Positions 8,061 to 16,330 of a stretch of DNA of 17,249 nucleotides are shown here, in pieces. The position numbers and the translations under genes are program-made. Source of the stretch: Terfezia claveryi (lineage: Eukaryota; Ascomycota; Pezizomycetes; Pezizales; Pezizaceae). Under the pieces are notes generated by a model that saw only the letters and a program-made list of their open reading frames with translations, searched no databases and had not been told where the DNA came from. How positions within the stretch are numbered: position 1 is the stretch's first letter; every line of letters starts with the position of its first letter. The stretch covers positions 1-17,249 of the forward strand of contig WHUX01000612.1 of the NCBI GenBank assembly GCA_015179025.1, written 5' to 3'.

Positions 8061-9475
8061 TTGAATGTATTTTCCATACTTCTAGTCATCCAGAAGTCTT
8101 AGAGAATTTCAGTACTGATATCTTTTAGTATTTATCTAGAAATTATATTTAGGAGAGTATTTGAGCCATCTGACCTTATATTGTCTTTTTCTGGTTTGAG
8201 GAGCTTTCTAAATTCTAATACCTTTTCAACTTCATAATGATTATCTTGAATTGGTCCTGGTTCTTGAGTTTATCTATAAGGAACTAAGTAGGATTATTTT
8301 ATAGTAGAGTTTGAGTTTACTAATATAAAAAGTATTATATATAAGATAGAGGTCAGATTGACTAGATAGGTTTAGGCTATAATTATTACATTTTTGATTA
8401 CTAGAAATAATAGGAAATGGACCTAGCTATTTTGGTTGAGTTTAGATAAGATATTTGATAAGTTGATATTTTCTGAGGAAAGTTAACCTATTGTCCGACT
8501 GAAAATTTGGCTATATTAGGTAGTCATTTATTCACTTAAGATACTTGAGTCTTCTTAATGTCATATAGATTTTTTAAATTTATTCATGATGTTCATTTGC
8601 TAGTACATATACATTAATGAGGTATGGAAGTATCAATATACTAAAATGTGCATTAAATCTAAATAGTATGGAAAAGGTGCTATTCTATTTAGTAGCATTA
8701 TACTTAGAGTTACATTTCAACTATATCTTTGGTAGTTTCTATAGCCAATCAAATTCTTTAATTTACAGGCTCTTGCTACTTGCAGAATTTCTTTGTTTAT
8801 AATATCTGATTGTCCATCTACATATGGATGATATATGGTAGACAATCCAACCTTAATTCCTTTATTTCTAGCCTAATCTTGAAAAATGCATTGATATAAA
8901 AGAGTGTCATAATTAAAAACAATACAAAAAGGTATCTCATAGTCGGGACTATATGAGTATCAAAAGTAGTAGGATATTGTTCTACTATGAAATTATTTGA
9001 GATAGAAATAAGAAACTTGAATCCTGATTGTCTATCAATAATTATTCAAAGTCATGAAATACAAACTATATAATCTTCTTTAATAGGAATATTCAAGTAC
9101 AAAATTAAACACTTAGTAAACACAGGTGCTAACTTAAGAAAATCTATCGATATATCTGTCTATAGCCTACTTGGTACATGTAATAGAATTACAAGTCTAA
9201 GTGGTACCTTGTTGGAATACTTTGTCTGTTTACAAGTATTACAACTTCTGATATAGTCCTTAGTTAGTTCTGTAAAGGACTGGCAATCATATCAGTTAGT
9301 AAGATATTTTATTGTTTTTTTCAATACTACTATAAGTAGTTGCTACATATGCATCTTTAATAACTAATTCGAGATAGTTCTTACCTTTAATATTAAAGGT
9401 AGAGGGCAAGACTAATCTTTATTGTCTTTATCAGTTCTTGATATACGAAAATCTATCTTTTCTCCTATAATCTTT
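8061..9475 (-). pseudogene. Integrase with GPF module and chromodomain of element B, degenerate
   Basis: The reverse-strand reading starts with the zinc-binding region. There both His codons have become Tyr (DAYVATTYSSIE against DAHEATAHGGIE in A), while a CNTC pair remains near 9230. The core reads FNYDTL near 8908, where the first Asp of the FDRD motif has become Asn. HPYVDGQSEI near 8830 is the conserved segment before the catalytic Glu, which is missing from A. A GPFPIISS segment near 8415 corresponds to the GPY/F module. A chromodomain closes the protein. Key positions at 9355, 8908, 8818 and 8236 are all in the same frame, so the region has suffered mainly substitutions rather than net frameshifts. 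Confidence 0.82.
8075..8240 (-). pseudogene. Chromodomain of element B
   Basis: The reverse-strand frame from 8236 reads YEVEKVLEFRKLLKPEK, then a short indel, then RWLKYSPKYNF, INTKDIS and a final DFW. This follows the chromodomain pattern of Y-x-V-E-K-I-L-x-x-R, V-x-W-x-G-Y and W-x-P. In chromoviruses this domain tethers integrase to modified histone tails and guides insertion into heterochromatin. The central Gly of the W-x-G-Y part reads as Lys and the W of the N-x-W motif as Phe, so the binding cage is probably lost. A lacks the region altogether. Confidence 0.72.
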
Positions 9476-10830
9476 ACTATTTATAAAGGTATTATAGTAG
9501 TTCTTCCAGATAGGACATACTCTTATATATGATTAATATATAGCTTTCATACCTGTACCTTGATCTAGTCAATGTGTAATGAAGTAGTCCTTATCATCTA
9601 CCTATCTATCACTAATATGTTTCTCTTCAATGAGCTTGTTAAGAGTCAGTTTGATTCTTTGATTGAAGTTATTGTTAGTATGTTTCTTCTCCTTCTCTAT
9701 AGAAGTATTATGTCTTAAGAACTTATAGAAATTACAATGCTGTCTAGAAGTCTTGATGTCTTGAATAAAGGAGGGTACTAGGTCTTTGTCAATAGCTACT
9801 TACTTTTAGGAATGAGTAGTAATAGTGGCAGTATTGATTGGAATAGTGTTGCTGCTGCTAGTAGTTGTAGCTGGTTGTTAAGGTGCATTCTATAGTTGTT
9901 GAGAGGTAACAGGAGTATCCTTGATCTCTTGTTCTATTTGTTGGTTGCTCATTCATTCGGTAGGGTTACTAAACTGAATACTGGGTTAGAGAAAGGGGTA
10001 TGTCGGCTTGTTAGTATTCCATCTCTTTGCCTATTCCTTAATTTTATAGATAGCTTCTTCCCAGCTAAGAGCTTGTAGAGGTAGATATGCTAGTATTTGT
10101 TGTACTGGTGCTAGTTCCTTTCGAGACTCATTTGCAGATATAAGATATACAATATGAGTCATAAGGAATTCCTTCTCCTTCTTAAGAACTAAGGCTAACA
10201 GGTTATAGTTTAAACTGCCATGTCCATAATAGTTGTAGATTGTACATATTTCAATAGTGAACATGTAGTTGTTTATGGCATGGGAACTGCCATAAGTTGG
10301 ACAGTAGAAATCTTGACAAAAGGACCAATACATCCTTTTGTGTTGTTGCTAGTTGCTATAAGTTAGGTCAATAGCAATTTTCTTTACTTCTTCAGGAGTG
10401 AGGGTATTTTATTAAATGTTTTTAGAAGAGGAAGGCCTATATCTTAGTCCAAGAACTGTTAAAGGTTGTTCTTGTTTATATTGGATAAATGATCATACCT
10501 GTTGAAAACTTCTTCTGGTATAGTAGATAGAGTCTCATCGTCTGAAAACTCTTCTTCCTTTATCATATCATATTTACTTTTTTCATTCTAGATGCCTTCA
10601 AAGTATAGACAGAAGATATAGTGTCCAAGTTTTTTAGCTCTTCCACAATATTTATTTAAGTCACAATCGATATGCTTGAAGTTAATAGCTCCATGAGAAA
10701 CTATATTGTTCTGAGTAGAGGTTTCTGGTAAATGGAAAGTTCTTAATACATTGGTAGAAGAAATTATGGTTATAGGTATAGTTAGAAGGATTAATGCTAT
10801 TGGAAATATAATCATCCAGTAGTAGGAGTG
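9476..10830 (-). pseudogene. Cys/His-rich region between RNase H and integrase (element B)
   Basis: This is the counterpart of 4966-6295 in A. Motif A (10665-10609) reads C-D-L-N-K-Y-C-x7-H-x3-C. Motif B (10246-10205) reads C-T-I-Y-N-Y-Y-G-H-G-S-L-N-Y, exactly CX2CX4HX4C spacing with two Cys turned to Tyr; A still has the last Cys as TGT. Motif C (9736-9695) reads C-N-F-Y-K-F-L-R-H and then loses the last Cys. After motif B comes a stretch shared with A (KKEKEFLMT, RKELAPVQQ). Codons of motifs B and C are in the same frame as the integrase and chromodomain downstream, which argues that this is a pol-encoded domain rather than an unrelated insertion. Confidence 0.6.
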
Positions 10831-11290
10831 TCTAAGTATTTATGCTTTCTTGATAGAGTATCTGCTATTAAATTTTCCTTTTCTGTAGTGTGCTGAATAT
10901 CTGTATCAAATTTCATTAGGTAATCTTACCATCGCCTCAATTTCTGACTTATAGATATTTGTGTAACTATAGAAGGTTACTAATAGTATATGGTCAGTAA
11001 GGATAGTAAACTTGTGACCTCTTAATTGTACTTTAAAAAATTTCAATGAGTCAATAATTATTAATTCCTTTTGAAAGGTAAGATAATTGAGTTGGGCTGG
11101 ATTAAATTTTCTAGAGTGGAAGCATGATAGTCTGATATATGTTAACAGTTCTTACCTATCCATGATCCTAGTTCTATATCACTAGTATCATAGACTAAAT
11201 ATTTAGGTTCAGAAGATTTATTATTTAGGGTTTTAAAACATGTAGGGAATTTACAAGTTCCTTAAGTTTTTTAAACACTATATTATAAGT
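10831..11290 (-). pseudogene. RNase H of element B, degenerate
   Basis: The reverse-strand translation gives YLVYDTSD near 11195 (A: YLVCDTSD), retaining the first active-site Asp. It then gives a QKELIIID-like segment near 11060 and the tail DYLMKFDTDIQHTTEKEN with IADTLSRKHKYLDT near 10850. The tail is better preserved than in A, where small indels break it. Several stops are present. The identification rests on collinearity with A plus these motifs. Confidence 0.72.
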
Positions 11291-12170
11291 ATCTGTCCAT
11301 TCCTATTTCTTTATTTCTTCTTGCAGTTCTGACAAGGTGCTTGTATACAATGCCAAATCAGGAATAAATCTACTGAGATAATTAATAATTCCAAAGAATC
11401 CTCCTAAGATCCTTTTTTCTTGTAGGAGTTGGAAATGTTAATATAGTAGTCCTCTTTTTAGGTCTACATATAATTATCTGATATCAAAACATGTCCTAAA
11501 TTTCTAATCTTAGAATAAAGAACTAGTATTTACTTTCTTTGAGATAGAATTTCTCATCCTATAGATGTTGAAGTACTTTCTTCAGTAATTCTATATGTTC
11601 TTCATATGTTTTGTAGAATATATTAATATCATCAATATAGATGATTAAATTTTTATAGACTATATTCTTAAAAATTTCATGTATAATGCAACCATAGTAG
11701 CTGGTACATTACAATCCTCTTATTGCATAACTCTATTTTTAAAATATCCTATATAATATAAAAAGTAGAGTGTTACTCAGATTCTTTATTATTCTTAATA
11801 TTAAAAAATCTATCTGCTAGGTCTAACTTAGTCTAAATAGGATTCTCTGCTACTAGTTCAATTGCATCATTAATATCTGGTAATGGAGTATAGTCTGGTT
11901 TGATAGCTAAATTGTAGTCTCGACAGTCATTAATGTAATCTGACTTCTTCTAGTTTATCTTATTTAGGGATAGTAAACATAACTACAATAATTTATGTTA
12001 TTTTTCTACTCTATATATGTGACCTGATACTTCTTCTTCGACTAATTTGTCATGGATATATTGTCGAAATCAATGTCTTGAAGGCTACTATTTTAGTATC
12101 CAAGTAGCTCTGGCTTTTGGTTTGATAAAGTAATTAATCTTTCTTAGTGGTGGCAATTCCCATAGAATTG
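11291..12170 (-). pseudogene. Reverse transcriptase of element B, degenerate
   Basis: The reverse-strand reading shows the palm and thumb of RT collinear with A. YIDD is intact at 11639-11628, followed by INIFYKTYEE. Motif B reads EDCNVPATM near 11705, closer to the usual GDCNAPATM than A's version. FLGIINYLSRFIPDLALYTS lies near 11350-11400. The first catalytic Asp region (near 11820) reads as a mutated KLDLADRFFNI. Many CAG and CAA Gln codons have become TAG and TAA. Confidence 0.78.
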
Positions 12171-12775
12171 TCTTGGGAATAATAAAGAAAACTCCATTAT
12201 AGGGTTGAATTGTTTCTGTACTATAGAAACAGCTGTCATGAGTTCTCTTTCTGAATTGGTATCTTCTACGTTACTAATATTTTCTCAATTATCTAGTTTC
12301 ACTATAATCTATAACTAATTTATAGTTAACCTATGTATATACTAAATCTTATACTATTTGCTATAGTCTAGATCCTTCTTATACACTTAGCTAGAATTGA
12401 AAAATATTTTCTGGTTAGATAGTGACTAGTTCCTGATAGGCAGGAATTATTACTTATACTTTGCTGAGAGCAAGTTCTACTAGTATTATGTCTCATCTAG
12501 TCAAATAAGCTACATAGAACATTTGTTCTCCTACATAACCTATCCAATCAAGTTTGATAGTATAAGCTTTGTCTATCATTCCTTTTGAGCCTTTAATTGC
12601 TATACTTAATGATTTTTTTCTCTATACTTCTAGTTAGTATTTTGTATAGGTGTACAAATTAAGAATTAATTAAGTCTCCTCCTTTTATTTAGAGATTAAT
12701 TAAAGCTAGTATGGGGTGTTCGTTAGCTTTAATAAATACCTTGCTAAAATCTGATACTTATCTTGACAAGGGTTA
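12171..12775 (-). pseudogene. Protease region of element B, degenerate
   Basis: Collinear with 3078-3700 of A. The catalytic segment reads ALINL-stop-IKGGDLINS near 12690, so the catalytic Asp has become Asn (GAT to AAT) and the Gln of the D-x-Q loop has become a stop. The downstream end-of-protease pattern (DMILGEPAL in A) survives only as DIILVELALSKV-like sequence near 12480. The product would be inactive. Confidence 0.68.
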
Positions 12776-13917
12776 TTCCTTAATTTTATCCTTATTATTT
12801 TTGTTCTTGGTAGCTATTGATATAGCTAAATCTTATATGACTATATACATGAGTACTTTATTTTATCATTTCCTATAATCCTTGTAGGAGTATATAGGAT
12901 TCCAAAACCATAGACATTTCTTGTCTCTAATTAATTGCATCTTTATCTTCTGATCCAAATTTTTTGTAATAGTGTCCTAATCTGAGTTCTTACAGTTTTC
13001 TGTATTGGCTTTGGTACTGGGATTGCTGCTAGAATTAAATCCTGTTTTTTGTCATTGATTCTAGTCCCTACATGAACTATAACTCTAATTTTCATTTTAA
13101 GAGTGTTGTCATCGAGATGTATTTAGTATAGGTAGTAGAGCAATATCTTTCTTTGAAGCTTCATATGATTCTACTTGATACACAAGCTGATCATATAACT
13201 ATTTTTCTTTAATTAAAGGAATTAATGTAGCTGATATATATAGCAGTAGGTAATTAAGAAACTTTCTTCTTTTTACTTCCTGTGATATTGATTGTTTACC
13301 ATCTTTGTCCATTAATTTGATTTGCATTTCAGTAAGCTAGTTGGTAAACTATTTAATTCCCATATAATATCTGTTCTTATATAGTGTAGCTGTTTTCCAT
13401 CATTTCCATGAAATGTTTTTACTAGTGGAGAGAATTAGAAAATCCCTTAGTACTAGTATAAATCTAAAGAATATCATATTCTTTTCTTTCTTTCTTAGGA
13501 ATTTATTATAAGTAGTAAGCGCACTTCCTTCTATTTTGAATCTAACAATTTCCAAAGCTGAAGCACCTTCCAAATCTATTTCTTTAATAACCAACTAATA
13601 TTATATTGCTATGGCTCAAGAGTCAAAATATTTTAAGTCTTGCCATTTTTTGTCTTCTCCTCTTATTTTTTCTGGTAGATTAATCTTAATTCCTTTTAAA
13701 GCATTAGTTGATTTATGGTTACTCATTGTAACCATTCCCATTATAGATTTCTATTGCTAGTGTTCAACTGATATTCCTCATTTAGGTTTTCTTTTTAAGG
13801 TTTAATTTATAACTGACAATGCCTTATCAGAGTCTAAGCTATTACCTCTACTATCATCAGGGTCTTATCCTCCTTCTTACATTTTCTACTTCTATTTGTC
13901 ATAACTGTATTCTTAGT
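12776..13917 (-). pseudogene. gag: gag of element B, C-terminal half, degenerate
   Basis: The reverse-strand frame 13594-13400 reads IDLEGASALEIVRFKIEGSA, the same segment as 2270-2340 in A. The capsid-like WLTEMQIKLMDKDGKQSISQ lies near 13300. The knuckle near 12925 reads CLWFWNPIYSYKDY, in which one Cys became Phe, the His became Tyr and the last Cys became Tyr, so zinc binding is lost. Homology to A runs up to about 13917 (A position about 1960) and then stops at the start of element C's LTR. Confidence 0.75.
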
Positions 13918-13924
13918 CTTGATT

Positions 13925-13993
13925 TGATACTCGAACAGGCTTGTTCGGGGTATCATGCTGTTTTGACACTTGAATAGGCTTGTTCGGGTGTCA
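13925..13993. repeat. Tandem pair of palindromes at the start of the C LTR
   Basis: The first unit (13925-13955) has arms TGATAC and GTATCA with inner arms CGAACA and TGTTCG. The second (13964-13993) has arms TGACAC and GTGTCA with inner GAA and TTC. The units share the core AGGCTTGTTCGGG and are 39 bp apart start to start. The second unit differs from the first mostly by C/T changes. Each can form a stem of about 10-12 bp. Confidence 0.8.
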
Positions 13994-14076
13994 TTGATGG
14001 GTTATCGTTACCTTGCTTGGCTTCCGAGATAAGGGATCTTGGAAAGCTTATTCCTTCCGTTGCACTAGCTTGGAAT

Positions 14077-14088
14077 TATATATATATA
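14077..14088 (+). promoter_or_regulatory. Possible TATA box of the C LTR
   Basis: A 12-base alternating TA tract lies about 150 bp into the LTR and before a long pyrimidine-rich stretch, a plausible U3 promoter position. It is the only TATA-like site in the LTR. It could also be a simple microsatellite. Confidence 0.4.
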
Positions 14089-14455
14089 GCTTCTGTCCCT
14101 CGTACTGTCATTGGATCCCTATCCAATGTCTTGTATATCTAATACAGGACCTTGCCTCTCCCAGTGCTTGTGCATCTCCCTTGTGCACCCCCTTATCTCG
14201 TAAACAGCTCTGCAGCACAGCTGCCTCCCTTCAACACACGTAGCAACTGCCTTCGTGTATCTTGTGTCTCTTGCCCTCTATCTCTCTCACCCTCACCCTT
14301 GCCCCCGTCCTAGCCTTTTCCCCTAGTCACACACATAGTATTCCTACGTGAGTGTCACCCTAGCCTTGCCCTTGCTCCAGCGTACCCCTTGGTCGCCTTG
14401 TCCCAGAGCCATCATTATACTACATTAGATCTTCTCGACCAACTGGTATACTGTC

Positions 14456-15530
14456 ATGTCCGGAACCCCTTCACCCGCTATCAGGTTTCAAACCTGGAGG
14501 AGCTCTCCCATACCCTCAGGCTTGAACGAGTTGAATGCCTACTGTCGAGAAATTATCAACATCTTCGAAGCCATGGATACCATCAGGGCCGAACTCAGCA
14601 ACAGCCTGGCCATGGCTGAACGAAAATTGAGATCTGCTGACGAAGAGATCACGGTCCTCCAGACCGATCTCGACCATGTGAACCTTGCCCTAGCTATCAA
14701 AAGGACCACGGTCCAAAACCTCAGCTAGGCCCTAGCAAACCTGGCAATACTAACAACAACAGCAGCCAGTAACAACAAGACCGAAAGCATCCCGACTCCC
14801 CCCAAGTTCAATGGGGATTGGGTTCACCTACGAGCCTGGAAAAATGATGTCAATCTCAAGCTGAACAGGGATTCTGCCAGGTTTCCGTCAGAACAACATC
14901 GACTGGTATAACGTTTTCGCCTTGCTGGAGGAGAAAGCTTATGATCAGATCCAGCCATATGTCCTCAAAACCAGGATCAAGCTTGATGATATCTCAGCTC
15001 TTTTCACAATCCTGGATAGGGCATTCGGGGACCCCGATGCCATTGGCACTGCCAGTAGCGCCCTCTGAGCCCTCAGGTAGAAAAACACTGATCTGTCCAC
15101 TTATGTGGCAGAATTCTCGAGACTGGCAGCAGAGGTCCGATGGAATGACCAGTCCAAACTGGAGCAATTCCAGGAAGGGCTAAATGACGAAATCCAGCAG
15201 GCCATGGTCAACCTCCCGGAAGCCAAAACCCTTGATGAATTGATTGACTAGGCTTCCCAGGTGGAACAGCAGATGTTCTGGCTCCGCAACCACCCCACGT
15301 TCAGGTCAGCACCCCATCTCCCACAACCCCAGCCTCAGCAACACCATGCCACCAAAATAGCTCAGGCCCCTGCCAATAAACTAGCACATCCATTATTGGT
15401 GGCAGGAGGCCACCACTATGGACCTATCATCGGGAAGGCCTCGACTAACCCAGGAGGAAAGGGACCACCACCACACTAATAGGTTGTGCATTGCGTGTTG
15501 AAAAGGGGACTACTTTGTTGCGGCATGTCC
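14456..15530 (+). pseudogene. gag: gag of element C, degenerate
   Basis: This is the Gag precursor. The ATG at 14456 begins MSGTPSPAIRFQTWRSSP. Residues of about 20-85 form a Leu/Glu/Ala-rich helix likely to be a coiled coil (ELSNSLAMAERKLRSADEE). Then comes PPKFNGDWVHLRAW, the usual start of a Ty3 capsid. A one-base shift near 14883 leads to the second frame with ISALFTILDRAFGDPD, a Gln/Leu-rich capsid core and LDELID. A knuckle at 15487-15528 reads C-I-A-C-stop-K-G-D-Y-F-V-A-A-C: CX2CX4-Tyr-X4C, where the His position is TAC, one C-to-T step from CAC. The internal stops at 14726, 15066, 15078, 15249 and 15499 are each one C-to-T step from Gln or Arg. An ancestral product of about 350 residues fits a Ty3-type Gag. 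Confidence 0.82.
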
Positions 15531-15689
15531 CTCTGACAAAACCACTCCCTGGCCACTCATACTATCTCGGAAGCCTGGATTGAGGAGATTGATGAGACGG
15601 GAAAAGCTCTGTCCTTGCCTAGTCACTGACATAGCAAGGGACTGCTCTATGCCATTTGTCTTTGTCTGCATTTTCTGTTTTTTTCTACT

Positions 15690-16010
15690 GTTGACGAATC
15701 TTGCTTGTTCAGCGAGCATTTTGTTGTATCTATCTCCCTCAGAATCAATGATAGAATAATCAATACGTTAGCAATTATAGATTGCGGAGGTTCAGGAATT
15801 GCATTCATTGACCAAGCCTTTGTCAGTAAATTTTCTATACTCACATTCAAGCTCAAAACCCCTCGTGTCCTGAATATCATTGACGGTCGACCCAACTCCT
15901 CTGGAGATATTACCGATATTGTGCTTGTCTGCCCTGGTGGGGGATCACTCCGAGGCCAACCTCTTCATGTTCGTCACTAAGCTAAAATACCCAATTGTCC
16001 TCAGAATCCT
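15690..16010 (+). pseudogene. Protease of element C, degenerate
   Basis: The frame from 15705 reads RINDRIINTLAIIDCGGSG, then IAFIDQAFVSKF: a retropepsin with catalytic Asp at 15780-15782 in I-I-D-C-G, instead of the D-S-G of classical retropepsins. D-C-G occurs in other fungal Ty3 elements. The second strand of the fold is visible as NIIDGRPNSSGDIT. A one-base insertion in a G-run near 15940 shifts the frame, after which HSEANLFMFVTKLKYPIVL continues the domain. No start codon is needed because this is part of a Gag-Pol polyprotein. Confidence 0.72.
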
Positions 16011-16330
16011 CTGGCTCAGAATGTACGATGTATCGGTCAGCTTTGGCTCATACACCCTGTAGTTCAATAGCCAGTATTGCCAAAAACACTGCGAAATCCA
16101 AAAGCCATGGTTACTGGGCTGTGTGCCTTGCCACCCCGATAACCCACCCAACCCAGGTGGTACTTTCGGCATACGCACATCGATGTCAATCCCCCTGATT
16201 CCCCCTTTCCACCCCTGTACCTACTGTTCCCCCTGTTTCTCCAATTCCCCAATTCCCCCTATTGTACCACCTCCAAAACCTCTGAATGTTAGCTTTATCA
16301 GAGCAGGGGCTTTCGCTTACCTCACTAGGA
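16011..16330 (+). pseudogene. Protease-RT linker of element C
   Basis: The stretch begins MYDVSVSFGSYTL and continues FNSQYCQKHC, the usual region after protease in this class of fungal elements, then a Pro-rich part (16185-16290). Several frames are needed. No catalytic motif is present. It joins the protease to SFIRAGAFAYLTRRHKLKAH, which leads into RT. Confidence 0.5.

Larger units (their letters stand above)
7151..13917 (-). mobile_element. Element B: heavily mutated inverted copy of the same chromovirus family
   Basis: Read on the reverse strand this is the same family as A: gag (13917-12776), PR, RT, RNase H, Cys/His region, integrase, chromodomain, 3' untranslated part, 3' LTR. It is far more AT-rich; for example, 7921-7980 has 11 G+C in 60 bases and 11581-11640 has 12. 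Differences from A are dominated by C/T and G/A changes, which destroy Cys (to Tyr), His (to Tyr) and Asp (to Asn) codons. The 5' part (5' LTR, leader and the N-terminal half of gag, about 2 kb) is absent. Sequence changes abruptly at 13917-13925, where element C's LTR begins, so B was probably split by C and its 5' end may lie beyond the window. Confidence 0.87.
13925..14424 (+). repeat. 5' LTR of element C
   Basis: The proposed start is TGATAC at 13925, where homology of element B ends and composition changes. The proposed end is TACTACA at 14424, about 30 bp before the Gag ATG. That gives a TG...CA unit of 500 bp. It carries two hairpin-forming repeats at the very start, an A/T alternating tract that could be a TATA box, and pyrimidine-rich sequence downstream (14230-14330), common in fungal promoters near the start of transcription. 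No second LTR is available to confirm the ends, and no obvious primer-binding site follows. Confidence 0.55.

Noticed and set aside
10588..10815. Small minus-strand protein with a hydrophobic N-terminus that could be a signal peptide or membrane segment
   Set aside because: It corresponds position by position to 4998-5220 of element A inside pol. The hydrophobic start is a consequence of C-to-T and G-to-A changes, not a real N-terminus.
14013..14243. A short Cys/Ser-rich open frame inside the LTR of element C
   Set aside because: It lies within the LTR and pyrimidine-rich leader, has no homology I recognise, and precedes the true Gag start at 14456.
15510..15895. Two overlapping minus-strand open frames around the protease of element C
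   Set aside because: They are antisense shadows of the plus-strand protease frame, which has a clear IIDCGGSG active site.
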